DNA of 64,000 nt from Parabacteroides sp. FAFU027. GTDB lineage: Bacteria; Bacteroidota; Bacteroidia; Bacteroidales; UBA7332. A program made the position numbers and the translations under genes. Below the pieces are notes generated by a model that was not told the origin of the DNA, searched no databases, and was given only the letters and a program-made list of their open reading frames with translations. The stretch lies in assembly GCF_022808675.1 (NCBI RefSeq), contig NZ_JAKZKV010000002.1, positions 1 through 64,000 on the forward strand, given 5' to 3'. The stretch's first letter is position 1. Each line of letters opens with the position of its first letter. Of this stretch, positions 9,680 through 18,617 are shown piece by piece.

Positions 9680-12600
9680 TTATTTGACAGTTACTTTTTT
9701 AGTAACTAAGGCTCCATTACTATTGACAGTAACGATATATATACCCGCTTGAATTACATTAATTACAGTTTTGTCTTTTGTAATTTCTGAGGAATAAATT
9801 TTCTGGCCTAATGTATTGACAACAGACAATTCACCATCACCTTTTGAAACAATCTCAATTTGTCTACTCTCGTTCACTAAGATAGTGACTTCATTCTCTG
9901 CTACTTCATCAATAGCAGTCGCAGTTCCCACTGTATAGTTAATGGTATATGTTTTAGTTGTTAAACCATCTAAAGCTTTCACTTCTATTGTTGAAGTACC
10001 AGAACCGGAAGTCACATCAACAACCTCTGTTCCGGAGACTGTTGCACCTGAAATATTCGCCACAGCAGTCGGAGTTACAGAAGTTGTTCCGCTTGGTAGA
10101 TTTGCAGTATATGCTGTTGTTGCTGGTGAAAATACCGGACTTAAGGCTCCTGCACTTAAAGTCAATGAGGAAAGCGTTGCATCAATATTGGTAATATCAT
10201 ACATCTCTACATTATCAATATAACCTGTTCCGGCAGCGTTACTGCTGTAGTTATTAAAATAGAAGAACTGATTTGCAGAAGTTATGTTTGCTCCGGTTGT
10301 AAATGTAAAATCTACGGTTTGCCAATCCGCTCCTGAAGTAATTGTATTCACAATATCTGCAGCTGTTCCCGACCAACCTGAAACGTTCAAATTAAATGTA
10401 CCTGCATCAACAAAAACTCTCGCTCTGATTCTGTATGTCTTGTTGGCAGCCCAAACTCCGGTCAAAGGATAAGTAATAGAGCCTGCTCTGGTACCGGCCA
10501 CTTTACCACTATTCAAACCACAATATACTCTTGTAACATCAGAATTAATGGTTGCACCCGCCCCCCATGAAGCCGAATATACTGTCAAGCTGTTCAGATA
10601 GGGATCTGTCACCAGATTGGTTCTGTCATCATATAGTTTAGTATCACAACCAGCAAAACTTATTCCGCTTACACTTATATTTTGAGAAGTTGCTCCGGTA
10701 CTGGCTACTACAATATTTCCGCTTACGGCTGTTACTCCGTCATAAGTCACACTTACACTCGCACTGGTTGAGTTAGCCGGCAAAGTGGTCGGATTCACAG
10801 TAATTCCCACAGGAGCAGTAATTGAAATAGGATCGGTCAGATTTGCACCCGATATGGTCAGGATTTGTGAAACAGGAATTTCGCTATTGAAGCTCAAAGA
10901 AGTTTGAGCAACACTAATCGCAGGTACCGGTGGAATGAGATTCACCGTATAGGTTTTAGTGGTGCTACCATCACCCGAAGTAACAACAAGATTTGCAATC
11001 CCCCCCGGGCTAAGAGTGATTGTTCCGGTACCGGTTACAGTTGCAAACTCTTTATTAACCGTTGCACCTACAGTTACTGAGGTGGTTCCAGCAGGAACAT
11101 TCACATTATAAGTGGTAGTCGCCGGATCAAAAGTAAGTGAACCCACAGAGAGGGTAATACCTGACAAAGTGGCATCTTTTACATAACTGGCGGCACGCGA
11201 GGCAATAGTGGTTGCCGACAATCTGCCTTTATAAATATTGAATTCGCCAATCGAACCAATCATATTGGCATCGCCGGGATAACCGGAACGACCCAGATAG
11301 GCCACATTTGCACTTATATTAAATAACTGATTTACATTACTCAACGCTGTTCTTGTTTTATAAACTCCATCCTGATATACAATCACAGAGTCCATCGTCA
11401 TAACTCCTACAATATGGTGGGCTTTACCGTTGGCCATGCTGGCTCCCGATGCAGTAGAAGCTCCATTCCAGGGTTGATGATTGATATTACAGCTTGAAGA
11501 AAAATCGGTGGTATGTACATACAAATAGTCCGTACCATTTTGCAACGTTTGATTACCAGTGTAAAACAGGAAGTTGGCCGCAGAAGTCTTAACGATACCT
11601 TCCAGTGTTACTGAAGGGTATTGCGTTATACCCAGACCGGCAGCCGGTAATGAAATGTATTGGCTGGTTCCACTTGCAAAGTTAGTTCCTGCGGTAGTTG
11701 TATAAACACCGTTTGCAATAGCGCCTGCCCCCATAATCGTTCCATCGGCTGAACCCACCACGTCTTTGGCAGTTCCATCGGCAAAAGTATAGGAGTGAGT
11801 CAATACAGGAGTAGCCACATCTTTACGCCAGTTTACCAGATAGGGGGTACCCGTAGTGCTTGCTTTCAAGGTAATGGTACCATAGTCAGCACCAGAAACA
11901 TCATAGGTGGTTGCTCCGCTGACAGTCGTATAAACGGAACTGGCAGGAGTAGCACCTACAGTAAGCGAAGTGGTACCGGCTGGTAAAACGACGCCATAAT
12001 TATAGATATTCGCATCGAAAGCAGGCTTCAATGTTCCGGCATCCACGGTCAGTGTCGCCAGTTTTGAATTCATGGTTGCATAACGGCTTGCTACAGTAGC
12101 CGCATCCATGGCGCCATCATAAATATTAAACTCATGGATCGGTTGTGTAAATAACGCATCAGACCAGGCTCCTTTTCCTAAATAGGCATAAGTAGTTGCC
12201 AAAGCTGAAACAGCAGTATTATATGAATTTGCGGTCAACACTGTAGATTGCGCCAATACGCCATCATAATATAAGGCAATGGATCCATCGACAGTCGCAG
12301 TTGAAGGTGTTAGTACCGCTACATAATGGTGGGTTTGTTTGGCTCCGGCTTCGGTTCCAACCGCAAATTTTGAGTTATTCAATCCGGCTTTCGTATTTGA
12401 ACCGCTAATCTCCGGTTGCAACATAAAACTGTTTGCCCCTGATGCACCGCCAAAATAGGCTAAACAAGACCATTTGTTAGGGTTGTTCTGGTCGTTACTG
12501 GTGGTAATATAAGCTTCAATTGTTACAGCTGCATAAGTATTCAATGCCATTGCTGTACCATCAAATGAGATATAGCCCCCCATGGTTGTACCTGATGCCT

Positions 12601-12841
12601 GAAAACTATTGTGATTATAAAAATAGCCGTTTTTCACTTCCCAGTTACTACCATTAATGGTTCCGTTAGCTGGACTACCAAGAGCTGTTCCGGCGACATC
12701 GGTTACTGTTGTACCCGTTACTGTTCCGTCCTCAAATGTGTAGGAGTGTTTCAATGTTTGACCATTGAGGGTTGTTGCCCCCAACAGAACCAAAGCGGCA
12801 AAACCGTACTTTGCACTAAGGCGTAAAAACTTGTTTTTCAT
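9680..12841 (-). CDS. Large T9SS surface protein with LamG and cadherin-like domains, no catalytic domain
   Basis: 1053 residues. Signal peptide (about 1-27), two LamG/concanavalin-like domains (about 30-255 and 345-550), several cadherin-like beta-sandwich repeats (about 256-340, 555-640, 895-975) recognisable by phrases such as FDANIYNYGV, FDPATTTYNV and FSPATTAYTA, a carbohydrate-binding-module-like jelly roll (about 735-890; starting near TNLVTDPYLNS) and a T9SS type A sorting domain (about 985-1053, ending KKVTVK). No glycosidase or lyase domain is visible. It is probably a cell-surface binding or adhesion protein for the polysaccharide handled by this locus. It has its own leader, which lacks the shared PUL motif. 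Confidence 0.75.
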   Translation of the reverse strand: MKNKFLRLSAKYGFAALVLLGATTLNGQTLKHSYTFEDGTVTGTTVTDVAGTALGSPANGTINGSNWEVKNGYFYNHNSFQASGTTMGGYISFDGTAMALNTYAAVTIEAYITTSNDQNNPNKWSCLAYFGGASGANSFMLQPEISGSNTKAGLNNSKFAVGTEAGAKQTHHYVAVLTPSTATVDGSIALYYDGVLAQSTVLTANSYNTAVSALATTYAYLGKGAWSDALFTQPIHEFNIYDGAMDAATVASRYATMNSKLATLTVDAGTLKPAFDANIYNYGVVLPAGTTSLTVGATPASSVYTTVSGATTYDVSGADYGTITLKASTTGTPYLVNWRKDVATPVLTHSYTFADGTAKDVVGSADGTIMGAGAIANGVYTTTAGTNFASGTSQYISLPAAGLGITQYPSVTLEGIVKTSAANFLFYTGNQTLQNGTDYLYVHTTDFSSSCNINHQPWNGASTASGASMANGKAHHIVGVMTMDSVIVYQDGVYKTRTALSNVNQLFNISANVAYLGRSGYPGDANMIGSIGEFNIYKGRLSATTIASRAASYVKDATLSGITLSVGSLTFDPATTTYNVNVPAGTTSVTVGATVNKEFATVTGTGTITLSPGGIANLVVTSGDGSTTKTYTVNLIPPVPAISVAQTSLSFNSEIPVSQILTISGANLTDPISITAPVGITVNPTTLPANSTSASVSVTYDGVTAVSGNIVVASTGATSQNISVSGISFAGCDTKLYDDRTNLVTDPYLNSLTVYSASWGAGATINSDVTRVYCGLNSGKVAGTRAGSITYPLTGVWAANKTYRIRARVFVDAGTFNLNVSGWSGTAADIVNTITSGADWQTVDFTFTTGANITSANQFFYFNNYSSNAAGTGYIDNVEMYDITNIDATLSSLTLSAGALSPVFSPATTAYTANLPSGTTSVTPTAVANISGATVSGTEVVDVTSGSGTSTIEVKALDGLTTKTYTINYTVGTATAIDEVAENEVTILVNESRQIEIVSKGDGELSVVNTLGQKIYSSEITKDKTVINVIQAGIYIVTVNSNGALVTKKVTVK

Positions 12842-12899
12842 AATAAATAAAGTTTAGTTGATAATTAGACTATTCTCTTAATCTCCTTGAAGGAGAATC

Positions 12900-12929
12900 C
12901 CAGAACTTGAATTTCGTATTAAGTTCTGG
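12900..12929. promoter_or_regulatory. Palindromes upstream of the 9680-12841 gene
   Basis: CCAGAACTT (12900-12908) and AAGTTCTGG (12921-12929) form a perfect 9-bp inverted repeat about 60-90 bp upstream of the start codon. Next to it TCTCCTT and AAGGAGA form a 7-bp palindrome around 12883-12897. They could be an operator or a structured 5' leader. No T-run makes them a clear terminator. Confidence 0.4.
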
Positions 12930-13039
12930 CTTGAATTTTTGAAAGACAAATCGGGAGGAAAATGGTATTAGATTTATTTCGTAAGAGAGATGTATTAGTC
13001 ACGTATTCTCATTGAACACGCATATAAAATGGAGGGAAT

Positions 13040-13072
13040 AAACCTAACAGGTTTTCAAAACCTGTTAGGTTT
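13040..13072 (-). terminator. Perfect 16-bp palindrome, terminator-like (recurring family)
   Basis: AAACCTAACAGGTTTT, one C, then its exact reverse complement. It lies 34 bp past the stop codon of the LamG gene at 13107. The same arms occur at 49745-49777, with diverged relatives at 43316-43340, 45387-45409 and 9603-9634. Confidence 0.65.
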
Positions 13073-13106
13073 GGCCTTTTAAACACCCTCTTTCAGGTTT
13101 AAAGCT

Positions 13107-16100
13107 TTATTTTACCAGAGCTTTAGTTACAAAGTTGTCTATCTTAACGATGTAGATTCCGGATTTTACAGGAATGAAAGATGCATTCGTAATCTGCAAT
13201 TTACGTCCGGTCAAATCATAAACAGCAACTTTCTCAACACCGGTCAGACCCTTAATCTGAAGACCTCCATCGACCGAGAATACACTGCATCTGTTAGTAA
13301 CTACAGATTTTACAGAACTGATAGGGGTTTCACTGTAGGCAACATCGAGAGCCGGAATTGTACCAAACACATTGAGCAAATCAGTCTGAACTTCAGCGTC
13401 TGTCAAAGCTCTCTTATAAATCCTGAAATCGGTAACCAATGTTTTGCGCAGGTAAACATCTCCGGTATAACATGACCGACCAATCCAATTGTACCATGTA
13501 CCTAATCTGTTGGAATATACTTTTGGCAAGACTGTTGATGGAAAATTGGTAATAGTTCCTGAATGTAACATAATACCGTCAATATAGAGATTACCGGTAG
13601 TTCCGCTTTGTACATAGGTTAAGTTATGCCATCCTCCGGTTAATGCTTTTGCTGCATGAGTTACAGTCTGGTTCTGTGTCTTATAATTGTAAGGAGTAAT
13701 ACTTTGGCTAAGGTCTTTCAGTGAACCTATCACATAACCATTATTATCTGATAAAGCATTCGCCCCGTTTGAGAAAGACCACAAGAAGTTACCATTGCTG
13801 GTAAGTCCGGTATAGCTGTCCTCAATGCGGTAATAAGCGCTCATGGTGTAGTCTGATAGATTATACATCAGCTTTCCAACCTCCTTACCCATATCGAAAT
13901 AGCCAATACTATCTCCCAGGCTGAGGATCTTAAACTGAGCGGAAGTTCCAATGGTTTTTACCATAGCATTTTTCTTCAGGATTCCTTTTAATCCTTTTTC
14001 CGCAACGTCTGTTACCACAGAATCTGTCACATTACTGAAATCAAATTTGACCAAAAGGTCATTGTTGTAGGTAGTTCCCGATTTGGCAAGAACAGTGGCA
14101 TAGAAAGTTTTAGTTACGACCTGTCCGTTCTTTGATAAAGTCGCTGTAAGCGAGTCTGTATAATTAAAATAGTTAGGACAAGTAACAACTCCGGCTGAAG
14201 TAATCAAACTGTCATTGGAGGATTTCCATGAAATAGCAATGGCATTATCCAACGATCCTTTTGTTGGTAAAGTCAGGTTGCTTGTTACTGCAGAAAGGTC
14301 ACCAAGGTTAAGGTTTATCTGCTCAGTAGTCAATTCAGGCAACAGCGCATTTGGATTTTCAGCATAAGCAGCATTCAAATTAGAAATTGTGGTAGTGACC
14401 GGTTCAAAATCACCATAACCATTGGTCAGGTCACCGATCGAGAGTGGCATATTCAACACCTGGAATCCATAAATCATTGTTTTCTTCAGGTAACTGTCCG
14501 AAGGATAACAGGAACGGCCTAACCAGTTATACAATGTTCCGGTTCTACCGGAAACAGGAAGAGTAATTGATGGCAATGCTGTAACGGTACCTGTACTTTG
14601 TTGAACACCATCAACAAAAATTGTACCAGTGGTTCCGTTCTGTGTATATGCAAAATGGTGCCATCCACCAATCGTGGCAGCTTTTGCGGCAGACACTCCT
14701 TGCTGGGCTGAATAATTAGAAGATGTAATACTATAGGATTGATTATTCAAAGGACAAATAATATATCCGTTCAAATCTTTGGTTACATCAGCCGAATTTG
14801 AGAAGTTACAGAAGAAATTTCCAGCTCCGGAAATTGTACTGTAGTCATCATCAACCCGATAAAAACCACAAACTGAGAAATTTTTCAGAGAGTAAATTGC
14901 TTTACCAATCTCTGTTCCCATATCGAAATAGCCGGTACCGTTTCCTGTATACAGTACGTTATACTGGTTGGTAGTACCGATTCGTCTGATGCTGGCGTTG
15001 TTCATTACAGTACCTTCAAATGCATAAGTAGAATTACTTTTTACAACGGTATTTCCACTTGCATTTGTTGAGATTAACGCATTGTCAAAATCCCAGTTTG
15101 CTACAATATCTTCAGCAGCAGATTTGGCTTTAACCGTTACATTGAAGGTTTTGGTCAACGTATAGGTAACACCATCAATTGTCTGGGTAAGAGTTGCGGT
15201 CATTACCACTGTTGCATCGAATTGATCCGGACGGGTTATCGTTCCGTCATTAGCGACTACAGCAGTATTTGAGGATGACCAGGCTACCTGCACACTGTTA
15301 TCTGAAGCCGTCGGCAAAGTCAGGTTTGACGTAACTCCTGTTACGTCACCCAAAGTAAGATTATTATACGACGAAATCAATGCTGAAGAATATCCGTTTA
15401 GAATCATAACCTCGTCTGAAGTAAGAGCTCTGTTATAGATCCGGAATTCATCAATTGCACCGTTTAAAGCCGGGTCATTATATTGTGATTTTGCCAGATA
15501 ATTCAACGTTGTAGATGGCAACATCGATGGATTGATTGTCAGATTTGAGTTTGTTCCGACTAATGAACCATTTACATATAATTTACCGGTACCAATCAGT
15601 GTGGTCGGATCATATTTACAGGTAACGGCTACATGCACCCATTTACCGGTAGGCAATTTCGCCGTTCCGTTAATGAGCTGTTCCGTCCCGCCGTTTTTGA
15701 TGGCAAAACGTGCAATAGAACCATTAGATGGCGTAAGAAACATATAATACGAAGTTCCTGTTCCAAAGTCGAAGATACGCGACCAGGTACTCAACGTATT
15801 GAAATTTACCCATGTAGAAATCGTAAAATCGGTCAAAGTACTGACAACACCCGCCGGCAGAGTCATGTAATCGGTCTTCGTAGGAAAATTTACAGCACTT
15901 CCACTTTTACCTGTTACAACTGCAGGAGCACCAACTAATGTACCTGCAATACCATTACCAGTGTCATCCGTTACGGTTGTACCACTAACGGCATCAAAAC
16001 TATACCGGGCCACCAACCCGGTCGTAACATCATCCGCTAAACAGATCGAAGCGGATAAAAAAGCCAATGCAGAAAGGAGTGATAATCGCCATTTCCACAT

Positions 16101-16130
16101 ACTCTTAAATGAGTAGTTCTTTTTTTTCAT
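13107..16130 (-). CDS. T9SS surface protein with three LamG domains and Ig-like domains
   Basis: 1007 residues. Signal peptide (about 1-32), a LamG domain (about 38-245), an atrophied bacterial-Ig-type domain (about 255-340), a second LamG (about 345-585), a second Ig-type domain (about 625-705; both contain a TSNLTLPT phrase and an ISWKSSN/VAWSSSN core), a third LamG (about 710-925) and a T9SS sorting domain (about 940-1007, ending TKALVK). No catalytic domain is visible, so a binding or anchoring role is inferred. It lies downstream of susD but is separated by a terminator and its own leader, which is a diverged duplicate of the susC leader; co-regulation with susCD is therefore likely. Confidence 0.75.
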   Translation of the reverse strand: MKKKNYSFKSMWKWRLSLLSALAFLSASICLADDVTTGLVARYSFDAVSGTTVTDDTGNGIAGTLVGAPAVVTGKSGSAVNFPTKTDYMTLPAGVVSTLTDFTISTWVNFNTLSTWSRIFDFGTGTSYYMFLTPSNGSIARFAIKNGGTEQLINGTAKLPTGKWVHVAVTCKYDPTTLIGTGKLYVNGSLVGTNSNLTINPSMLPSTTLNYLAKSQYNDPALNGAIDEFRIYNRALTSDEVMILNGYSSALISSYNNLTLGDVTGVTSNLTLPTASDNSVQVAWSSSNTAVVANDGTITRPDQFDATVVMTATLTQTIDGVTYTLTKTFNVTVKAKSAAEDIVANWDFDNALISTNASGNTVVKSNSTYAFEGTVMNNASIRRIGTTNQYNVLYTGNGTGYFDMGTEIGKAIYSLKNFSVCGFYRVDDDYSTISGAGNFFCNFSNSADVTKDLNGYIICPLNNQSYSITSSNYSAQQGVSAAKAATIGGWHHFAYTQNGTTGTIFVDGVQQSTGTVTALPSITLPVSGRTGTLYNWLGRSCYPSDSYLKKTMIYGFQVLNMPLSIGDLTNGYGDFEPVTTTISNLNAAYAENPNALLPELTTEQINLNLGDLSAVTSNLTLPTKGSLDNAIAISWKSSNDSLITSAGVVTCPNYFNYTDSLTATLSKNGQVVTKTFYATVLAKSGTTYNNDLLVKFDFSNVTDSVVTDVAEKGLKGILKKNAMVKTIGTSAQFKILSLGDSIGYFDMGKEVGKLMYNLSDYTMSAYYRIEDSYTGLTSNGNFLWSFSNGANALSDNNGYVIGSLKDLSQSITPYNYKTQNQTVTHAAKALTGGWHNLTYVQSGTTGNLYIDGIMLHSGTITNFPSTVLPKVYSNRLGTWYNWIGRSCYTGDVYLRKTLVTDFRIYKRALTDAEVQTDLLNVFGTIPALDVAYSETPISSVKSVVTNRCSVFSVDGGLQIKGLTGVEKVAVYDLTGRKLQITNASFIPVKSGIYIVKIDNFVTKALVK

Positions 16131-16568
16131 AATTAGAATTTAGTTAATTAAGTCCCCGAAACATCCATGAAAAGAATAGCCTGACATGGATGATTTCATC
16201 GCATATTTACGATGCAATATTAAACATAGCAGCTACCAAATCCCGAATAAAAAAGGGTAAATCGGATTGCATTTTATAATTTACAACTCACTTTACCCAT
16301 CTCATTATAAGCCCCTAATAAAATCCAAATAGATTCACAACAGCTCTAAGACAGAATCTGTCTTAGAGTAAAAACAGACCTCCATTTTCTGGATATTTTT
16401 TATGCAAAAACGAAGGAGAAAAAAGAACTAATAAGCTATATTAAGAAGGAAACTTATACCGAATCCCCGTCAGAGAAACGAAGCCTCCTTGAAAAACAAG
16501 GAGGCTTCTCAATAACCAAACTTTCGTTTTTATCTAAAAAACTAATATCTCAATTTCCACAAAAGGTA
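16131..16568 (-). promoter_or_regulatory. Leader of the LamG gene, duplicate of the susC leader
   Basis: 438 bp without a gene. Bases 16178-16337 align without gaps to 22199-22358 at roughly three-quarters identity by eye, and a further block near 16371-16415 matches 22413-22458. The two-part signature is present on the minus strand (AAATTATAAA at 16282-16273, TAATATTGCA at 16222-16213; 60-bp offset). A perfect 12-bp stem CTCTAAGACAGA/TCTGTCTTAGAG (16344-16368) is found here but not in the susC copy. The susD terminator sits at 16480-16508. Confidence 0.6.
16480..16508 (-). terminator. Intrinsic terminator of the susC-susD operon
   Basis: GAAGCCTCCTTG (16480-16491) and CAAGGAGGCTTC (16497-16508) form a perfect 12-bp stem with a 5-base loop, 60 bp past the susD stop. 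On the minus strand it is followed by GTTTCTC. Confidence 0.75.
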
Positions 16569-18590
16569 TTACCAACCCGGATTTTGCTTTAGTGCACCAT
16601 TGAGTCTTATCTGCTCCAACGGTATGGGAGCAAGATAATCACGTTGTGAATAAAGCAAATTCCCGGGGATTGTGGCAATGGAACGTCCATAATCAGGGTC
16701 GGTAGTACTTACCCCTTTGGTTTCATCATATACACCATATGTCAAAGGGTATTTAGAGGGCTGATAAGCAGGTTGCCCGTGATAAGCCGCATCATTGGCA
16801 ATAGCTGTCATATATTCTGTACCATAAACGTGGCGTCCCAGTTTTTGACCTCTTAAGTTAATGTGAGCAATTCCCCAACGTTTAAGGTCGTTTTCACGAA
16901 ATCCCTCGCCAAACAACTCGCAAGCACGTTCACGACGAATTTCATCAAGCATATTCATTTTTTTACAAACCGTTTTGTTTTGTGACTGATCCCACCATCC
17001 GGCATCCCACACATTGGCAATCAATGCATTTGTCAACGGTGCGACCCCGGCACGTGTCCGGTTTTTATTAACAGAAAAATTCAGATCCTCATCGGAAATC
17101 GAACCATTACCCAACTCTACTACGGCCTCCGCATAAATCAAATGCACTTCGGCCAGACGGATAAGTGGGTAGTCTGGGGATTCAGTAGTGGATGTTGATC
17201 TAAGTGCCCCTTCAGGCATAAACTTGCGGCAGCCGTAGCCATTATTCGTTCCACCATACAAGGTTGGTACATAAACCGTCGCTTTATAACTAAAAGCCGG
17301 ATCATTTTTATCATACGGGACCTTCGGATATTTGGGGGTAGGATATGGTTGACCTGTAACAGTGCAGGCTATACCGTAAGCAGGGTCACTCATCCACGAT
17401 GTTCTATCCGGCAAATAAGCACAACCGATAAAGCGATAATCGCGGTTACGGTACTCATTATTAAAATGAGAGAATCCCAGGAATTGCGGATTGTTTTGCG
17501 CATCAGCCATATCACCCGTATAGCTTATACGAATAGGTAACCCATTGCGACACAGAAACGCTTCACCCAGATAGGTACTGATATTTGCACCTCCCCAGAT
17601 TGGGATTGTATGTCCCAGGTTAATTCCCCCTTGTCTGGAAACAAAATCATATTTCGAACTGAAAATAAACTCTTTATTAGTGGCTTTCCCTGCATTTTTA
17701 AAATTGGAGATGTTACCACCCTGATCGTCAATGTTGAACAAATAGTAATAGCTCAAAGAATCGCATTGGTTCCATAACTGGAAGGTACCGGTTTCCGCTT
17801 CCTGAATCACCTCTTTAGCCATTTGTTTGGACTCGGTCAATAAACCGGTAATAGACGGATAATCGGTAGGTTTAACATTACCTGCACCTTTGGAAGTGCC
17901 ATCTCCATCTAAATCATAGCTAATGGTTGGCACATATTTTTCCCACGTTGCCTCGTAGAGTAATACACGGGCAAGAAACGATTTAGCAGCTTCCTGGCTT
18001 ACCTTTCCCTTATCCGCTGTGGCTATATTTTTCTCCTTAGGAAGTAGTCGTATTGCTGTTCTCAGATCGTTGGCAATAAAATTAACCACTTCATATCTGC
18101 TATTTCTGGGTCCATATAATGTCGGATCATTCAAGTCAAACGAATGATCGGCAATAGGCACGCCTCCAAAATATTGTAACAGGTAAAAATGTTGCCAGGC
18201 ACGAAAAAAGTAGGCCGTCCCGATAGAAGTTCTGATAGTTGCTGTATCCCCTGCATATTCAGTAGCCTTTTCCAATAAAATATTACAGTTACGAATAAAG
18301 CTGTACGGTTTATCCCAACGAAAATCAGTTTGACCGGCAGAGGCTCCGCCATTAGAGCCAAATCCAGAAATATCCATACCCTGATCCATTTTGTAATAGG
18401 CCGCAGCTCCGTTGTAATCTTTCCAACCCTCCATTTGATATAATGCATTTGCTGCTTGCGAAAACTGTGTTGGATTTTTAAAAAAAGCGGCCTCAGTACC
18501 TACTGATAGCGGTTCTTTATTAAGCAGATCGCTACAGCTTGACATGATCAGAGAAAATGCCAATAAAGAATATATTATTATACGTTTCAT
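16569..18590 (-). CDS. susD: SusD/RagB-family outer-membrane glycan-binding lipoprotein
   Basis: 673 residues, longer than many SusD proteins but within range. A lipoprotein signal with lipobox MSSC places the lipid-modified cysteine near residue 19. The body shows SusD family features: an N-terminal NKEPLS segment, a helical tetratricopeptide-like core with YFFRAWQHF, and a C-terminal RRERACELFGEG-type motif followed by LKRWG. SusD proteins sit as a lid on the SusC channel and deliver oligosaccharides. It starts 27 bp after susC on the same strand, and a strong terminator follows it, so the two form an operon. The ligand is inferred from context to be a uronate-rich oligosaccharide. Confidence 0.93.
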   Translation of the reverse strand: MKRIIIYSLLAFSLIMSSCSDLLNKEPLSVGTEAAFFKNPTQFSQAANALYQMEGWKDYNGAAAYYKMDQGMDISGFGSNGGASAGQTDFRWDKPYSFIRNCNILLEKATEYAGDTATIRTSIGTAYFFRAWQHFYLLQYFGGVPIADHSFDLNDPTLYGPRNSRYEVVNFIANDLRTAIRLLPKEKNIATADKGKVSQEAAKSFLARVLLYEATWEKYVPTISYDLDGDGTSKGAGNVKPTDYPSITGLLTESKQMAKEVIQEAETGTFQLWNQCDSLSYYYLFNIDDQGGNISNFKNAGKATNKEFIFSSKYDFVSRQGGINLGHTIPIWGGANISTYLGEAFLCRNGLPIRISYTGDMADAQNNPQFLGFSHFNNEYRNRDYRFIGCAYLPDRTSWMSDPAYGIACTVTGQPYPTPKYPKVPYDKNDPAFSYKATVYVPTLYGGTNNGYGCRKFMPEGALRSTSTTESPDYPLIRLAEVHLIYAEAVVELGNGSISDEDLNFSVNKNRTRAGVAPLTNALIANVWDAGWWDQSQNKTVCKKMNMLDEIRRERACELFGEGFRENDLKRWGIAHINLRGQKLGRHVYGTEYMTAIANDAAYHGQPAYQPSKYPLTYGVYDETKGVSTTDPDYGRSIATIPGNLLYSQRDYLAPIPLEQIRLNGALKQNPGW

Positions 18591-18617
18591 ATTTTACACT
18601 ATTGATTTGTTATACAA